Part shown: positions 1 to 11,289 of the stretch, in pieces | Numbering within the stretch: position 1 is the stretch's first letter | Layout: each line of letters opens with the position of its first letter | NCBI GenBank assembly: GCA_036936605.1 | Contig: JAUPFV010000003.1 | Coordinates: 104,355,278 to 104,419,277 of the forward strand | Direction: 5' to 3' | Origin: Limnanthes douglasii subsp. nivea | Taxonomy: Eukaryota > Streptophyta > Magnoliopsida > Brassicales > Limnanthaceae | Length of the DNA stretch: 64,000 nt | Notes under the pieces: model-generated | Database searches by the model: none | The model's input: the letters and a program-made list of their open reading frames with translations, nothing else | Told to the model about the DNA's origin: nothing | Program-made: the position numbers and the translations under genes

Positions 1-539
1 CAACACTTGTAGGGTTCAAGCTTTTGATAACCTCATGGATCTCACTTTCATAAGGTAACTTCATTAACATTATGCTATCCATTAGACTAAGAATGATATT
101 CTTGAATTCTTTTGTATCCTCATTGTTTGATTTTCCTGTTAGAATTGATTTGAATTAAATTCAACATATTTTCCTAGCTTGTCATGATATGTAATCCAAT
201 CAGTTCCATCAAGAACGCCTAAGATTTTATTTCTCATTCTCCTTCTCCTAACGTAGTTATGATTAGTAGCAACATTTTTATCACCATATTTTAGCCAGAT
301 GAAATTGCATTTTTTTATCCCAATAGATTTCTTCTCTAGATAATAACTGAATATAGATAGTTTGGCCCTTAGAAAGATTGATCTTGTCTTTCATATCCTT
401 TGATTCCTCATATATTTTTTTTCCAAAGCTTTAACTTCCTCATCATCCTGTAATACAGCATCAAAGATATTACCAAATTGCTCTCAGTTCCATACTTTGA
501 GCTTTTGCTTCAACCTCTTAAGCTTATTCTAAAAAAACA

Positions 540-1302
540 ACCATAGGTTGACCACCCATTTCAAGTATTACAACTATGTTCAACAACATTCATAAAGTCT
601 TGATGTTGTATCCACATATTTTTGAAATTTAAAGGAAGCTTTTATCCTTTTATGACTATCTGTTATTGAGATACACATAGGGGTATGATCTGAGCATGTT
701 CTAGCCATATGTTTCACCCTTGTTTTTCAAAGTAATCAGCCCAAGTAATATTGTATAAAATCTTATTTAACCTCTTCTACTTCCTATTATTAGACCATGT
801 ATATTTAGTTCATGTGGACCCTGCATCCTCTAAATAATAGTCTGCCATAGTATTATTCAACTTTTATATACTTTTTGTACATAAAGAAAAGCATGAAAGT
901 TTCTCATTAACTGATGAGATGACATTAAAGTAACCCATCACAATCTATTCTTTTGAATTATCAACTAGATTTCTTAAGTTATTCCAAATATTTATATGAT
1001 GTTCCCTTTTTATATTTAGCATGGACAATCGTAACCGAAAACTTTTTGTCCAATGTTGTGTGGCTAACATTTACATGCATGAATTGAGAATGATTTAATA
1101 TAATATCAACCAAAAATTCATCATTCCACATTGACCAGATTGTATTATTGATATTTGCAAGACTGTTTTTGAAGCAAATGTTTTTAGTCACCTTCTCAAG
1201 GTTATCCATAGCAATTAAAGGTTCTTGTAAATCCATAAATTCAATATTTTTAGCTTTGTTACCAATTACCAAAACATTCCAATTCAGAATTTTAATAGTC
1301 AT
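540..1302 (-). pseudogene. LINE ORF2 relic, endonuclease domain
   Basis: ORF2 begins at 1302 with MTIKILNWNV, the usual start of an apurinic/apyrimidinic-type endonuclease of plant LINEs (MKI..WNVRG). About 600 bases further down its strand lies the HMARTCSDHTPM run, matching the SDH motif near the end of the domain. Frameshifts separate the two. Below 540 the linker to reverse transcriptase continues, including the NKILGVLDGTDWIT run, to the window edge. Confidence 0.75.
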
Positions 1303-1814
1303 TTATAACTACTATAATATGTTTTGGTTGACCTTTTAATCTGAGTGGCCTTGATAGCAATCATATTGCTACCTTTTTCCATTTAGCTTCTTTAAATTTC
1401 TTGATTAACATTTCCTTAAAGCCTTTATCAAGTTTCATCTTAATGAGTGTATGGGATGCTGGAAGACTTTCTATATGGTAATGCTCTGGAGAATCATGTT
1501 TATATGCTAGTTTTTCATAATCATTTAAAGGATAGAAGGTAATTTAAATCTCAATTGATTGTATAGTTTCTATGATTTCATATTCTTTTAGTTCAAGTAA
1601 TTTCTTGGATGATTTTGTCCAAACTATTTTGTATATAATTTGAATGATTTTTATCCTTCATTGTACAATTTTTTTAGGTATGTTTGGACATCATAGTTCA
1701 GGTTTTTTTGTTCTTGCAGTTCTCCATTTTTCCTTGTTGAATCATCTATAATTGAATCTTTTTTCATGACTATAGACTTAAATTTAGGCATCAACTTATT
1801 AGTTTGTTTAGGAC

Positions 1815-2576
1815 CTAAGGTATTGGTAATCTTAGAAGATAGAGATAATTGTTAAGGTTTTGGAAAGCATTATTTTTACAAGCATTATCCTTATAACCTA
1901 AGTGCATACACACATTAAAGTATGGAGGAATATCTCCATATAGTATCTTCACCCAGCATCTATCATTATCAATGAACCATATCCAAGTTTTATGGAGAAG
2001 CTTTCTTGTTATATCTAGTTTTGTCAAGGCTTTGCAGCAGTTGTGCCTAGCCCTATTGTTTTCAGAGATCTAGACTTTTAAGGGATTACCTAATATAATA
2101 ACTATATTTCTTATAATACCTTCATTATATAGGAACTCGTAGAGATTTGAAAATATGATCCATACTGGTGTGGTTGGACATTCAATCTTTGGATTGAAAT
2201 AAGGTTGCTACTTGAGAAATCTCATAGAGAATTCTCTAATCAACCACATATTATTTTTCCATAATTTATAGAGATCAACTTATAAGGAAAATTCTATTAG
2301 AATGTGTTTTATGTCCCAATTAGCTATATTAACTTCTCCTGTCAAATTAAAAGAATCTAAGAAGGTTTAAATATAGTTTAATTGAAGCTTAACTTTAGTA
2401 AACTTTCCAATTATGGTGAATTTTGTTGATGCCAAAAGCTTCTCTTTGTCTTGTAATGTATACTGAACTGTTATTTGATCATCATTTTCCTGAATTCCAG
2501 AATGTTCAAGAACAGGTTCTTTATGTGTGAATTTTGTTTCCTTTGTTTTCGAACATGGGTGGAAACTCAGCATCAA
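1815..2576 (-). pseudogene. LINE ORF1 relic (DUF4283-like plus CCHC zinc knuckle)
   Basis: Two open stretches, 2576-2367 and 2027-1815, are remnants of one ORF1 protein. The first has the pattern YTLQDKEKLLASTKFTIIGK, typical of the N-terminal part of DUF4283 in plant LINEs. The second holds a zinc-knuckle-like run VCMHLGYKDNAC, which has lost the first Cys of the CxxC pair. ORF1 proteins bind the LINE RNA. The pieces are separated by stops, so no full protein is made. Confidence 0.75.
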
Positions 2577-2760
2577 CCTTGATTTTGTCTTGACTTTCTT
2601 GAGGAGCTCCTTTGTTTTTGTGGCCTAGTTCTTGTGAAGAATTTTCTCTGTTTTATTTTATAGTTAATACTTGTTTCAGACTTGAAATTTTTGCTGCAAC
2701 TACATAATGTACTGGCAAGCAGCTAAATCTTGTACGTAGGTTGGCTTGACTAAAAGAAAT

Positions 2761-3260
2761 CAACAAATATTAATGTTATTTGTTAAAGAAGATAAACTTT
2801 CTTTTTGAATTTTTTAAAATCTTCGAGCATTCTAATTACATATCATTTTATTAGATTTTTTTCAAATTTAATATGTGATTTAGTATGTTGATTAGATATT
2901 TTTTCTTTAACATAATAACTAAAAAATAGATTTAATATTTATTAAATTACAGGATTTGTTGTTTTGCATTCTAATGTCTAATATATTTATATAAATTATT
3001 ACTTTTTATTTAATGCGTCATTTTTAAAATCAAAACATTACATTAATGGTTGAAAACATTACACCGTACACGTATGTTTTTCGAATTAAATATTCGTAAT
3101 ATAAATTTTAGAAGAACCTGGAATTGCTATAATTATTGAAGTATCAATCAGATTATCTTAAAAAACTTGTAAATGAAAACATAATTTCAATATAAAAACC
3201 AGTAACCTCGGATTTTCGAAAGCAACTTAGTTTAACAAAGCAAAAAAGTCTCTCTCTTTC
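2761..3260. other. AT-rich intergenic spacer
   Basis: No coding pattern or repeat that I can name. It separates the left LINE from the carrier promoter. Confidence 0.5.
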
Positions 3261-3268
3261 TATGCCCC

Positions 3269-3275
3269 TATATAA
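3269..3275 (+). promoter_or_regulatory. TATA box of the carrier gene (candidate)
   Basis: TATATAA sits in a pyrimidine-rich setting about 170 bases before a good 5' UTR splice donor (3439) and 520 bases before the ATG. The distance fits a promoter followed by an intron-containing leader. This is inference from position and sequence only. Confidence 0.45.
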
Positions 3276-3438
3276 TAACCAACTGAACCCTAGCATCTCT
3301 ATGCTCTAACTGAAACTACTTTCACTTACCTTATCTGTGTTTCATATCAGCTTACGCTTCATATTAAATTAATCCGTCGAGACACGAACTTCCCGACGAG
3401 ATTTTTTAACCGCCGATTGTGGTCCGGCTCGTTTTCCG

Positions 3439-3743
3439 GTAAGGGAAACAAACAGATCATGTTACAAATCTATACAAAGAAATGTTTAATCTATGGATCC
3501 AAAACACGGTTCCAAAAGAGGAGACAGTGTTTGCCTTCTTGAATTTAGCTGGTTTGATTGTAGAGTGACGTGTTTGTGCTTGTGCTTGTGTTTGTGTCTG
3601 TGTCATTTATTTTACTAAATTTTATAGTCGTTTTTGTAGAGTTTATCGAACCTTTTAGTTAATTTAGATCTTGTACGCATAGAGATTTATATTAGGGAGG
3701 GACTATAAGATTAGAGAAATAGTTAAAAGAGTGTTTTTTTCAG
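3439..3743 (+). other. probable 5' UTR intron of the carrier gene
   Basis: A strong donor (CCG then GTAAGG at 3439) pairs with a T-rich acceptor ending TTTTTTTCAG at 3743, leaving 45 bases before the ATG at 3789. T-rich intron-like composition lies between. Leader introns are common in plant genes whose coding part has no intron. Only RNA reads would prove it. Confidence 0.5.
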
Positions 3744-3788
3744 TTTGGGGATTTTGATTTTTGTGAATATTTTGAAAAAGTGGCGAAA

Positions 3789-4814
3789 ATGAATATTAGT
3801 TCGGCCGAGGAAGAATCGGCCCAAGAAATTCATATACCGGCCGATATAGATTGGGAAATGCTTGATAAGTCAAAGTTTTTTGTCCTAGGTGCGGCTTTGT
3901 TTTCAGGAGTGTCTGCAACTCTATACCCTGCAGTTTTGTTAAAAACACGACAGCAAGTAGCTTCATGTCAGGTCTCATGTATAAAGACCGGCGTTTCGAT
4001 TGTGAAACAAGATGGTTTTAGGGCTTTGTATAGAGGGTTTGGAACTTCTTTAATGGGTACAATTCCTGCTCGAGCACTATACATGACAGCTCTTGAAGTA
4101 ACCAAGAGTAATGTAGGAACGGCCACGGTTAGGTTAGGGTTTCCAGAAGCAACTGCGGCAGCGATTGCCAGTGCAGTTGGTGGGGTAAGTGCTGCAGTGG
4201 CTGCACAAATTGTTTGGACTCCGGTCGATGTCGTGAGTCAAAGACTAATGGTTCAAGGAGGTATGAAAAGTTCTGTTAATCCTTATAGATGCGCAAACGG
4301 GTTTGATGTTTTTAAGAAGATTGTCAAAACCGATGGGCTAAAAGGTCTATATAGAGGGTTTGGAATATCGATTTTGACTTATGCACCGTCTAACGCGGTT
4401 TGGTGGGCATCATACTCAGTCACTCAACGGCTTGTTTGGAGTGGAGTACGGTGTTATTCGTGTAAGAAAGATGACGGATGCAGTAGTTCTAGTATTATTA
4501 GACCGAACTCGAAAACGATAATGGCTGTTCAGGGATTTAGTGCTGCAATGGCAGGAGGTATCTCTGCTTTGATTACAATGCCACTTGATACAATTAAGAC
4601 TAGACTGCAAGTCTTGAACGGGGGTGAGAATTGCAGGTGTGGACCGACAGTTAGGCAAACCGTTAGACATTTGGTTAAAGAAGGTGGTTGGATGGCTTGT
4701 TATAGAGGATTAGCACCAAGATGTGCTTCGATGTCGATGTCTGCTACAACTATGATCACTACTTATGAGTTCTTGAAACGACTTTCGGCTAAAAATTACG
4801 AAACTTCGATGTAA
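3789..4814 (+). CDS. mitochondrial carrier family protein, SLC25A44-like
   Basis: 341-residue protein with the three repeated halves of the mitochondrial carrier family. The signature elements are at about residues 47 (YPAVLLKTR), 145 (TPVDVVSQR) and 265 (MPLDTIKTR), each followed by a glycine-rich YRGFG/YRGL element. The first signature lacks the usual acidic residue (PAVLLK), as I recall for plant relatives of SLC25A44. Such proteins span the inner mitochondrial membrane six times. Human SLC25A44 imports branched-chain amino acids, but the substrate of this plant protein is not shown by the sequence. A GTG nine bases upstream is in frame, but the first ATG at 3789 is the sensible plant start. 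The coding part has no intron, like the Arabidopsis relatives. It ends 637 bases from the convergent Alfin-like gene. Confidence 0.93.
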   Translation: MNISSAEEESAQEIHIPADIDWEMLDKSKFFVLGAALFSGVSATLYPAVLLKTRQQVASCQVSCIKTGVSIVKQDGFRALYRGFGTSLMGTIPARALYMTALEVTKSNVGTATVRLGFPEATAAAIASAVGGVSAAVAAQIVWTPVDVVSQRLMVQGGMKSSVNPYRCANGFDVFKKIVKTDGLKGLYRGFGISILTYAPSNAVWWASYSVTQRLVWSGVRCYSCKKDDGCSSSSIIRPNSKTIMAVQGFSAAMAGGISALITMPLDTIKTRLQVLNGGENCRCGPTVRQTVRHLVKEGGWMACYRGLAPRCASMSMSATTMITTYEFLKRLSAKNYETSM

Positions 4815-5450
4815 TAGCAAGATTTCTATTGAGTGATAGTATAGGTTTGTTTTCTTCTGTTCTTTTGAGGGGTATGTTTTTCTTTCTTCTTACACTTGTC
4901 TGCCTGCCTATGAAGGCTTGTGATTGTAAATAGGTGCAGGTTTCCTTATTATATAAATAAGAATTCTACTCTGCTTCACCTATTTTGCAATCATCCTGAG
5001 ATCCAAAGCTCTCATCATTGAGCTACAACTATGAACCTATCCTTGTCTTTATGAGTTCTATTGAGACATTTTGAGTTCTATTGAGGTTATGAGCAAAAGA
5101 AGACATGAAATGAAACTGCAACTTTAAACTGCGTCATTAATAAGATTCTACCGATATCAAATGTCATTAATAACTATAAAATTGGAACATAGATCATATA
5201 ATAAACATTCCATTCAACAGAAAGTAGAGACATAGTTCCCCTGGCAAAAAAGTCTTATGTTCATAGCTTAACAAAAAAAAACTAGAGATAGACAGCATTA
5301 CGTACTGAACTTAAAATATCCTACATTGTAGTTCATTCACAGGACTGCACTACTACCAATAGAGAACTACCAATAGAGAACTGACAAACAAAGACAATTA
5401 ACATCACCCAGCATAGAGTTAGAGTAGCGGTGTACAATATTCAGCATGAT
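4815..5450. other. shared 3' UTR region of two convergent genes
   Basis: Contains the 3' UTR of the carrier (+), with T-rich stretches and an ATATAAATAAG run near 4955 that may act in polyadenylation. It also contains the 3' UTR of the Alfin-like gene (-). No other gene is seen. Confidence 0.5.
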
Positions 5451-8400
5451 TCAAGGCCTTGCTCTTTTGTTGCTGCAAGAGGGGCATTTGTATTGCTTGA
5501 TATGCTCAGCCCTAGCTGGAGTGATTTTCACACATTTCCCGTGAAACCACTGCTCGCAAATGTCACAGCAAATCCAGAATTCGTCTGTCCCATAGTTCTC
5601 CCCACAAGCTCCACATAGTGTATCTCCATGTTCATCCTCCTCTTCCTCATCCAAGCCGTCGTCGTCATCATCCTTTACTTGCGGTACTTTTGAGTACTTG
5701 CCATGTGGCTCAGTGCCACGCTAAAGCCAACAGCTTACGTAAGTAACGTATAAGAGAAAACAAGCCCTTGGTATAGTTCAACCTTTGGTATAGAATATAT
5801 TTATCTTTTTAAGAGACAGATTTCAAGACTTATGTATAATAAAAATTTATTGATAATTGGTAGTATATAAGAGTTTCGATATGCACTCTCACATGTTATG
5901 ACATCATTTAGAGTTGTTTTGTGCATGACTTATGGGGCTAGCCTTGGAAAAAGAGTCAGCTTTTAACAAAAAACCAAATATCCTTTGGTGTACTACTTAT
6001 AGGCATATAGATACAAAAATAAGTTGGCTTTTTAGAAAAAACAATGATTTTTTAGCCCATTGAAAAAAGTTAGCTTCTGAGTTAAAATTGTATGCACATG
6101 CTTGAAACCCAAAAACGTATGAAACTAGAAAAATAAACCAAAACCATCATCTGAAGAAGTACGATAAAGTGAAAGAGAAAATATAGTGCAAAAAATAGTT
6201 AAAAGATTAATAAGCCAAATAGGCTAAAAGAAATTAGCTTCTAGCTTTTTAATCCTCTTTATCTTATTATAAGCCCAAAGACTTCAAAACTAGCCTTTTT
6301 TAAGCTTAAGAAGTTAGAGTAAGCAAAGAAGCATGTAAGTCTAGAAGCCAAAATGTCTATGCACACTAAATAAGTATCACCACTCCAATATGCCGAATTC
6401 ATATTATAAAAGCAATGAAAGTAATCAGTAATGAGGTGGATTCCGAATAACAATATAATAAATATATATAATTGATCTAAGTTGATTTGCAGAGTTTTCG
6501 TATCAAACATACCGGTTTGGGGTTTGACTTGGGCTTTTCGCTGATAGGATTTGAGGCCAATGACTTCTCTTTTACTTGTTTCTTTGCAGCACCAGTCACA
6601 ACTTCGAATATGGTAGGAAGCTCATTGATCATGTTAAAAAGCCGCTTCCTGCATCATTGAAATGATTTTTAACAGCATTTGGATCAGCTATGCAATTAAG
6701 AGCGACGAGTCTATAACAAGTTGCAGCAGACATAGCTTTCGGCTACAATTTAAAATTCATCTCTTCCGTTGAGAAGATGGAAAAACTCATTTCTTGCATC
6801 CACCACATGAATGTGATCAATATTACTCAAATGTTACACCTTAAAACTATGTTGTCATACATTAACAACATAAAACAAAAAGCATAACAGACTAAGGTAC
6901 TAGCTAGAATTTTGTTCTATAGACAACTAACTATACACTTTCTTTACCGACAATTGACTGTAGGTTGATTATACCGAGTTTGATAAGTTAATCGAGTAAT
7001 AACAATAATAACAACGCAAAGAGCCAATATATAAACTAGAACCCAAAAGAATTTCTTCTCATATTAAGTAATCAAACATACTCAAATGTTAAACTTCTAA
7101 AAAGATAACACAACTAAGTGGATCGGCAGAACACAGGCACCTTTTCACTTACGCAAGCAAAAGAGAAAGAAAAAAAAGTTCAAATGAATACCTATCAGTC
7201 TTGTCAAATCCAAATCTAGCCCCGAAATAGAAGGCAACTGATAGCAGCCAAGCATCACTGTGGACAGCAACTAAAGCTAACCAGTCTTTTTCCTGCATGC
7301 CATCTCTAGCGAAATTGATACCCAAAGCAGGCTCTGGCAGCTCTGGAGGTACTTCCTCAGCAGGTAAATTGACTTCCCATTGTTCACTGGGAAAGCCATA
7401 CAGGCAGAGATTCTCTTTGTCTACAGAACAAAACAAAAACAAAATTAAAACAAAATTTCAAAGAAAGTTAAAGAGAAATAACAAACTTGTTGTTAACAAT
7501 TCACGTGGTATATTCATCAACGCATATTGCTTAAGTGCATGCAAACTATGAACATATCATATATAATTACCGACCTATCATCTTTCGTCACCTTCTAAAC
7601 CATATTACTATACGTAAATCCGAATCGAGAGTAGAACCCCCAATATAGAAAAGAATAGAAAGAAACTTTTTTTCTGTGCATATAGATGAAATTCTAAGAT
7701 AGACTAAGCATAAGTCTAGTAATATCAGAGCAAAATACAAGTCATCTCTATAAAAACAACATGTCGATATTGACTAAAACTTTTTCCAGATAAAATTGAG
7801 GACTACTTGCATTATTTCCACAAAACGCCACACGGTTGCAGGCATATCATCCAATCAATTAATAAGCCTGACCCATGGCTCAACATTAAATGCACATAAC
7901 ATAACAATATGAACAAACACACCAACACATGGGTAAACTTATCAACACTGAAAAGTTGAAAATAGTCTGAAGTAAAGCTCACCAGGATCACACCGCATGA
8001 AAAAATCTTCAACATCTACAAGAAAAAGCAAAGCTCATCAAACGATAGCAGTTCCATAAACCCAGACCGGAAAAAAAAGTAGCCTTTTAAACAAACACTT
8101 CATCCACAAAAATCACAGCACCCAATTTATAATTTAAAATATAAATTCAGAAGTAAAACCCCAATTTCTTAGTTCTATATCCCATCCCCATATAGGGTTA
8201 AAATAAATTAATCTTTTCACTAAACTTTCCCTAAAAACCAAAATTCAATCATTAATTTCAAAATTCAAATCTCAAAAACCCAACTCTCAGGACTCATAAG
8301 AACATACAAAACAGCAAGAATAAAACCCATCGTTAGCGAAAACGGAAACCAAAACGAAACACCATGCTCGAAATTTCCCTAAAACTTATTTTGAAGACAC

Positions 8401-8656
8401 GGAACACGACCAAACCCGAAAAACACAGATCTCGGGAACTCAAACAAAAAACAAAAACCGAAACCTTAACCCGCATTCTGTTGAAGCAAATAACACACAT
8501 GACTCGGAAAAAAGTGGTGAGTTTGAGTTTTTTTGAATTTTCTAGGGAAACAAACAGACCTGTGGTTAACGCTTTGATCATACCAAGTCTACGTCCCTTG
8601 AAATCCTTGAAAATCTCGTCCACTGTACGTGGAGTATACTGTGCTCCCCCCTCCAT
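5451..8656 (-). CDS. Alfin-like PHD-finger protein (5 exons, complete)
   Basis: Exons on the minus strand: 8656-8560, 8015-7983, 7420-7192, 6648-6513, 5720-5451. All introns are GT-AG and phases match, giving 254 residues. Residues 1-140 form the Alfin N-terminal domain ([20 protein letters not shown] start, then the [20 protein letters not shown] region). A lysine/serine-rich linker and an acidic run (DDDDD, EEEED) follow. Residues 201-247 form a C-terminal Cys4-His-Cys3 PHD finger with C201, C204, C217, C220, H225, C228, C244, C247 and the aromatic W223. Alfin-like proteins are nuclear and bind trimethylated lysine 4 of histone H3 through this finger. All zinc ligands are intact, so the gene looks functional. 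Family is certain; the AL1-AL7 subtype is not assigned. Confidence 0.96.
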
Positions 8657-8690
8657 ATCTCTCTCGCTCTCGCTCTCTATGATTTTTATT
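8657..8690 (-). promoter_or_regulatory. GA-rich 5' leader of the Alfin-like gene
   Basis: On the transcript strand the bases before the ATG are a GAGAG/GAGCGAG repeat. GA/CT repeats just before the start codon are common in plant 5' UTRs and core promoters. Role is inferred. Confidence 0.4.
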
Positions 8691-8749
8691 TTCTTCTGCA
8701 GTCTAGTCTCCTTTTATGCTGGTGAGAGAAAGTGTTCAAATAAATAAAA

Positions 8750-9300
8750 GATAATATTTTCGCACTTATTTATTGAAAGTTGCCTATTTTTATTATTATT
8801 GTTATTTACCTTTATTTTAAATCATAAATTCATAATAAATTAATTTAGTTAAAATACACATAAACCACGGAACTAACTTATTATATTGTATATTTATAAA
8901 ATATATTTTACTTATTATTATTTAATACTTTAATTTTTGGAAAATACATTAATTTATAAGTTCTAACCAATCTTTTGAGATAATTTAACATATTTTTTCT
9001 TGACTTATTCCAAATTGCAACTTACTTTTTGGTATATTTTGAGTCAAGCCAAGTGATTTTAGCCAAGTATGACTTGATGCTGATGTTTTTTTCCTAAAGT
9101 TGATAAACTTTCCTATATAGAATAGTCTAGTTCTAATCAATGTGGTTAGGTAAAGTAGAGTTAGATTTATTTTTATTTTTATTTTTTTTCATTTTATAAA
9201 TCTTGAGTTAGATATATTATGTAAATATGTTTTCTTCAATCATGTATATATTAACATATAAACCATATAAAACTAAGTACAATTACAAAAGCAAAATCTA
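8750..9300. other. AT-rich intergenic spacer upstream of the Alfin-like gene
   Basis: Holds the presumed promoter of the minus-strand Alfin-like gene. No clear TATA box and no coding pattern stand out. Confidence 0.4.
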
Positions 9301-9712
9301 ATATCATGTTAGGGTCCAAACAAAACCTTATTAAATCAGCCTTTATAAACCAAGAAAAGAACTCAAGCAAGAAAGGAACTCATCTAATGTGCTCTCGTTT
9401 CGTTGATTATTCCTCTCTTTTTTCTTCTCGTTTGGATAATCATAGACCCAAACTCTGGTATCCTGTCAATGAGGATTTGAAATTTAATAAGCAACCACGT
9501 GATAGTGTGTTAAAGCCACGAACAAATTAATACGAGAGTGGAGGTGGAATAGTTTTAAATAGTGTATTTCAGCTTTTCATAATATTAGCAGAGGTAACTA
9601 AGTGTAAAAGATAGTCTAACTATAAAAATAATCGGGTTAAATTTGACGACGTAAAAGAAATAGGATTGAATTGAACTGATAATTAGTAAAATAAATTGAT
9701 TTAATCAATTTA

Positions 9713-9851
9713 GTGGTTGTGATTTCGTGACGCAAAGCGGTATAAGTTAATGGATTTTATATAATTAGGGTTTTAGTTGTATAATGGTTGTGATTTTCTA
9801 TCGCAAAACTCTACAACTTAGGTTTTATACAACTAGGGATCTAGTTGTATG
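9713..9851 (+). repeat. two imperfect tandem copies (~70 bp) in the presumed copia LTR
   Basis: The run GTGGTTGTGATTTCGTGACG at 9713 and a related run starting ATGGTTGTGATTTTC at 9785 each lead into an ATTAGGGTTTTAG/ACTAGGGATCTAG block ending in TTGTAT. The copies differ by several bases. Confidence 0.6.
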
Positions 9852-10155
9852 TGCTTATTAAAGAAATGATTCGATATCAAACATTCATTTAAGGTAAACT
9901 AAAAAAATCAGTTGTCGTTTTGTTGAAACGAAGACTAACAATTGTTTTGCAAGAACAAAATCTTGAAGAACTTTAAGTACAATTCAAGTCTAGTAGAATC
10001 GGAAGTAAGGAATCAATCAGGATTATGGATAGCCGCACCAAAACCGTAAGTCTACAATTTACTCAATGTATGTTGTGGATAACTATATTGATGGTTCAAT
10101 ATATTTTTGCACGTTTGATAGACTAATTTGATGTGATTCAATTAATTTTATCAAT

Positions 10156-10167
10156 TGGTATCAGGGC
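10156..10167 (+). other. primer binding site of copia relic A
   Basis: TGGTATCAGGGC matches, with one change, the TGGTATCAGAGC sequence complementary to initiator methionine tRNA that plant copia elements use. It lies two bases after a possible LTR end in TTTTATCA. Confidence 0.7.
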
Positions 10168-10940
10168 CTTAACCACATATGATTCATAGAATAAGGTGAA
10201 TGTATATTTAATTGAATCAAAGTATGTTAAATAATACATAACATTGGGATTAATTGATTGTTCGAGTTGGTTAAATTAAGGATTTAGGGTTTATGTGGAA
10301 ACATGGATACGGTGATTTATTCATATGAAAGCATATTTATGTGTGTGTTTTGATAAATTGATTGTATGAATAATATTTGAGATTTTTATTTTGAATTAGG
10401 GTTTAAATGATGGCCTCAAATTTTCTCCCAAATTTAATATTTATCAATCCATAATTAAGTGAATTAATTCAAACCTATCGGGACAGCAGCTCATCAACGG
10501 TTTAACCCCTGGTGTTATTGCCAAGCGAAGACTATTCGACGATGTTCGGTGTGGCTAGTGACACCAGTGGGGACTATTTGTTGGGCAGATCTCTCAGTGA
10601 CAACAATAGGAAGCTCAAATTTTAAATTTTAAAAAAACTCTTAATTAATTATTTTTATATTTTTTTCTCATTTGTTTCACATAAAAAAGTGTTTGGCCGT
10701 GTTTTTTTATGTGTTTGTGAAAAAAAATGATTATGTGCTTAAAGTTTAAATGGATATGCATAACTAAGATTTCAGATTTCGGTAGGTAAATCGTGGAATC
10801 AATTAGTCGACATTTTGGAAGGTTAATTGATCTTCTTAAGGATCCTAGGATTCGAAAAGGTTCAAAGGGTTGATTTGAATTCAAATGTTATAATATTTGG
10901 ATTTGGTTACTCATGAATTTAAGAAAAATTACTAAAAAAT

Positions 10941-11103
10941 GTATTTGTGATTATTTAATTTAAATCTGTGAAATCAACACTCCAAAGGATTTAACAAAAA
11001 ACATTTAGTTTCACTGGTATTTAAGTAAAGTAAAGTTAATTTAATTTATATATGTGAAATCAACCCTCGGGAGGGTTTCACTGGTACTTAGGAAAATTAA
11101 AAT
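10941..11103 (+). repeat. imperfect tandem duplication in the copia leader
   Basis: Two blocks contain TTTAATTTA, then TGTGAAATCAACmCTC, then TTTCACTGGTAyTTA. The second block also has a small hairpin, CCCTCGGGAGGG. Confidence 0.5.
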
Positions 11104-11289
11104 AATGACCATGGTAATTTTCTCAAACTCATAAATACGTGTTAATATGATTTGACCTCCGGTGTCTTATTATCATACTATATTATATTTTACATGTATA
11201 TACCATATTCAACCATGTTAGTTGTTAGATGTCAAAAATATTGTATGTTGTGTGTTGTTTGTTTTATTTTCCCAGTGAACTTGTTCAGT

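Larger units (their letters stand above)
1..2760 (-). mobile_element. LINE (L1-type non-LTR retrotransposon), decayed, cut by the left window edge
   Basis: Read on the minus strand, this stretch gives in order an ORF1 nucleic-acid-binding domain (DUF4283-like, 2576-2367), a CCHC zinc knuckle (around 1950-1880), an endonuclease start (1302) and the first residues of a reverse transcriptase (60-1, ESEIHEVIKSLNP). This is the normal domain order of a plant L1-type LINE. Stops and frameshifts break every domain, so it is dead. The 5' limit near 2760 is approximate and marks where recognisable coding text fades. Wording of the domains is close to the plus-strand LINE at 56-60 kb, so both belong to one family. 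Seen: domains and order. Inferred: limits. Confidence 0.85.

Noticed and set aside
3780..3788. GTG start nine bases before the carrier ATG
   Set aside because: Plant cytosolic translation starts at ATG; the first in-frame ATG at 3789 gives a full-length carrier.
5430..5618. Plus-strand open frame over the PHD exon
   Set aside because: Antisense shadow of the PHD finger, whose zinc ligands are intact on the minus strand.
8364..8747. 127-codon plus-strand open frame
   Set aside because: Antisense to exon 1, intron 1 and the leader of the Alfin-like gene; Lys/Thr-rich, no domain.
9306..9530. 74-codon plus-strand open frame
   Set aside because: Lies in the presumed copia LTR or its flank, no recognisable domain.
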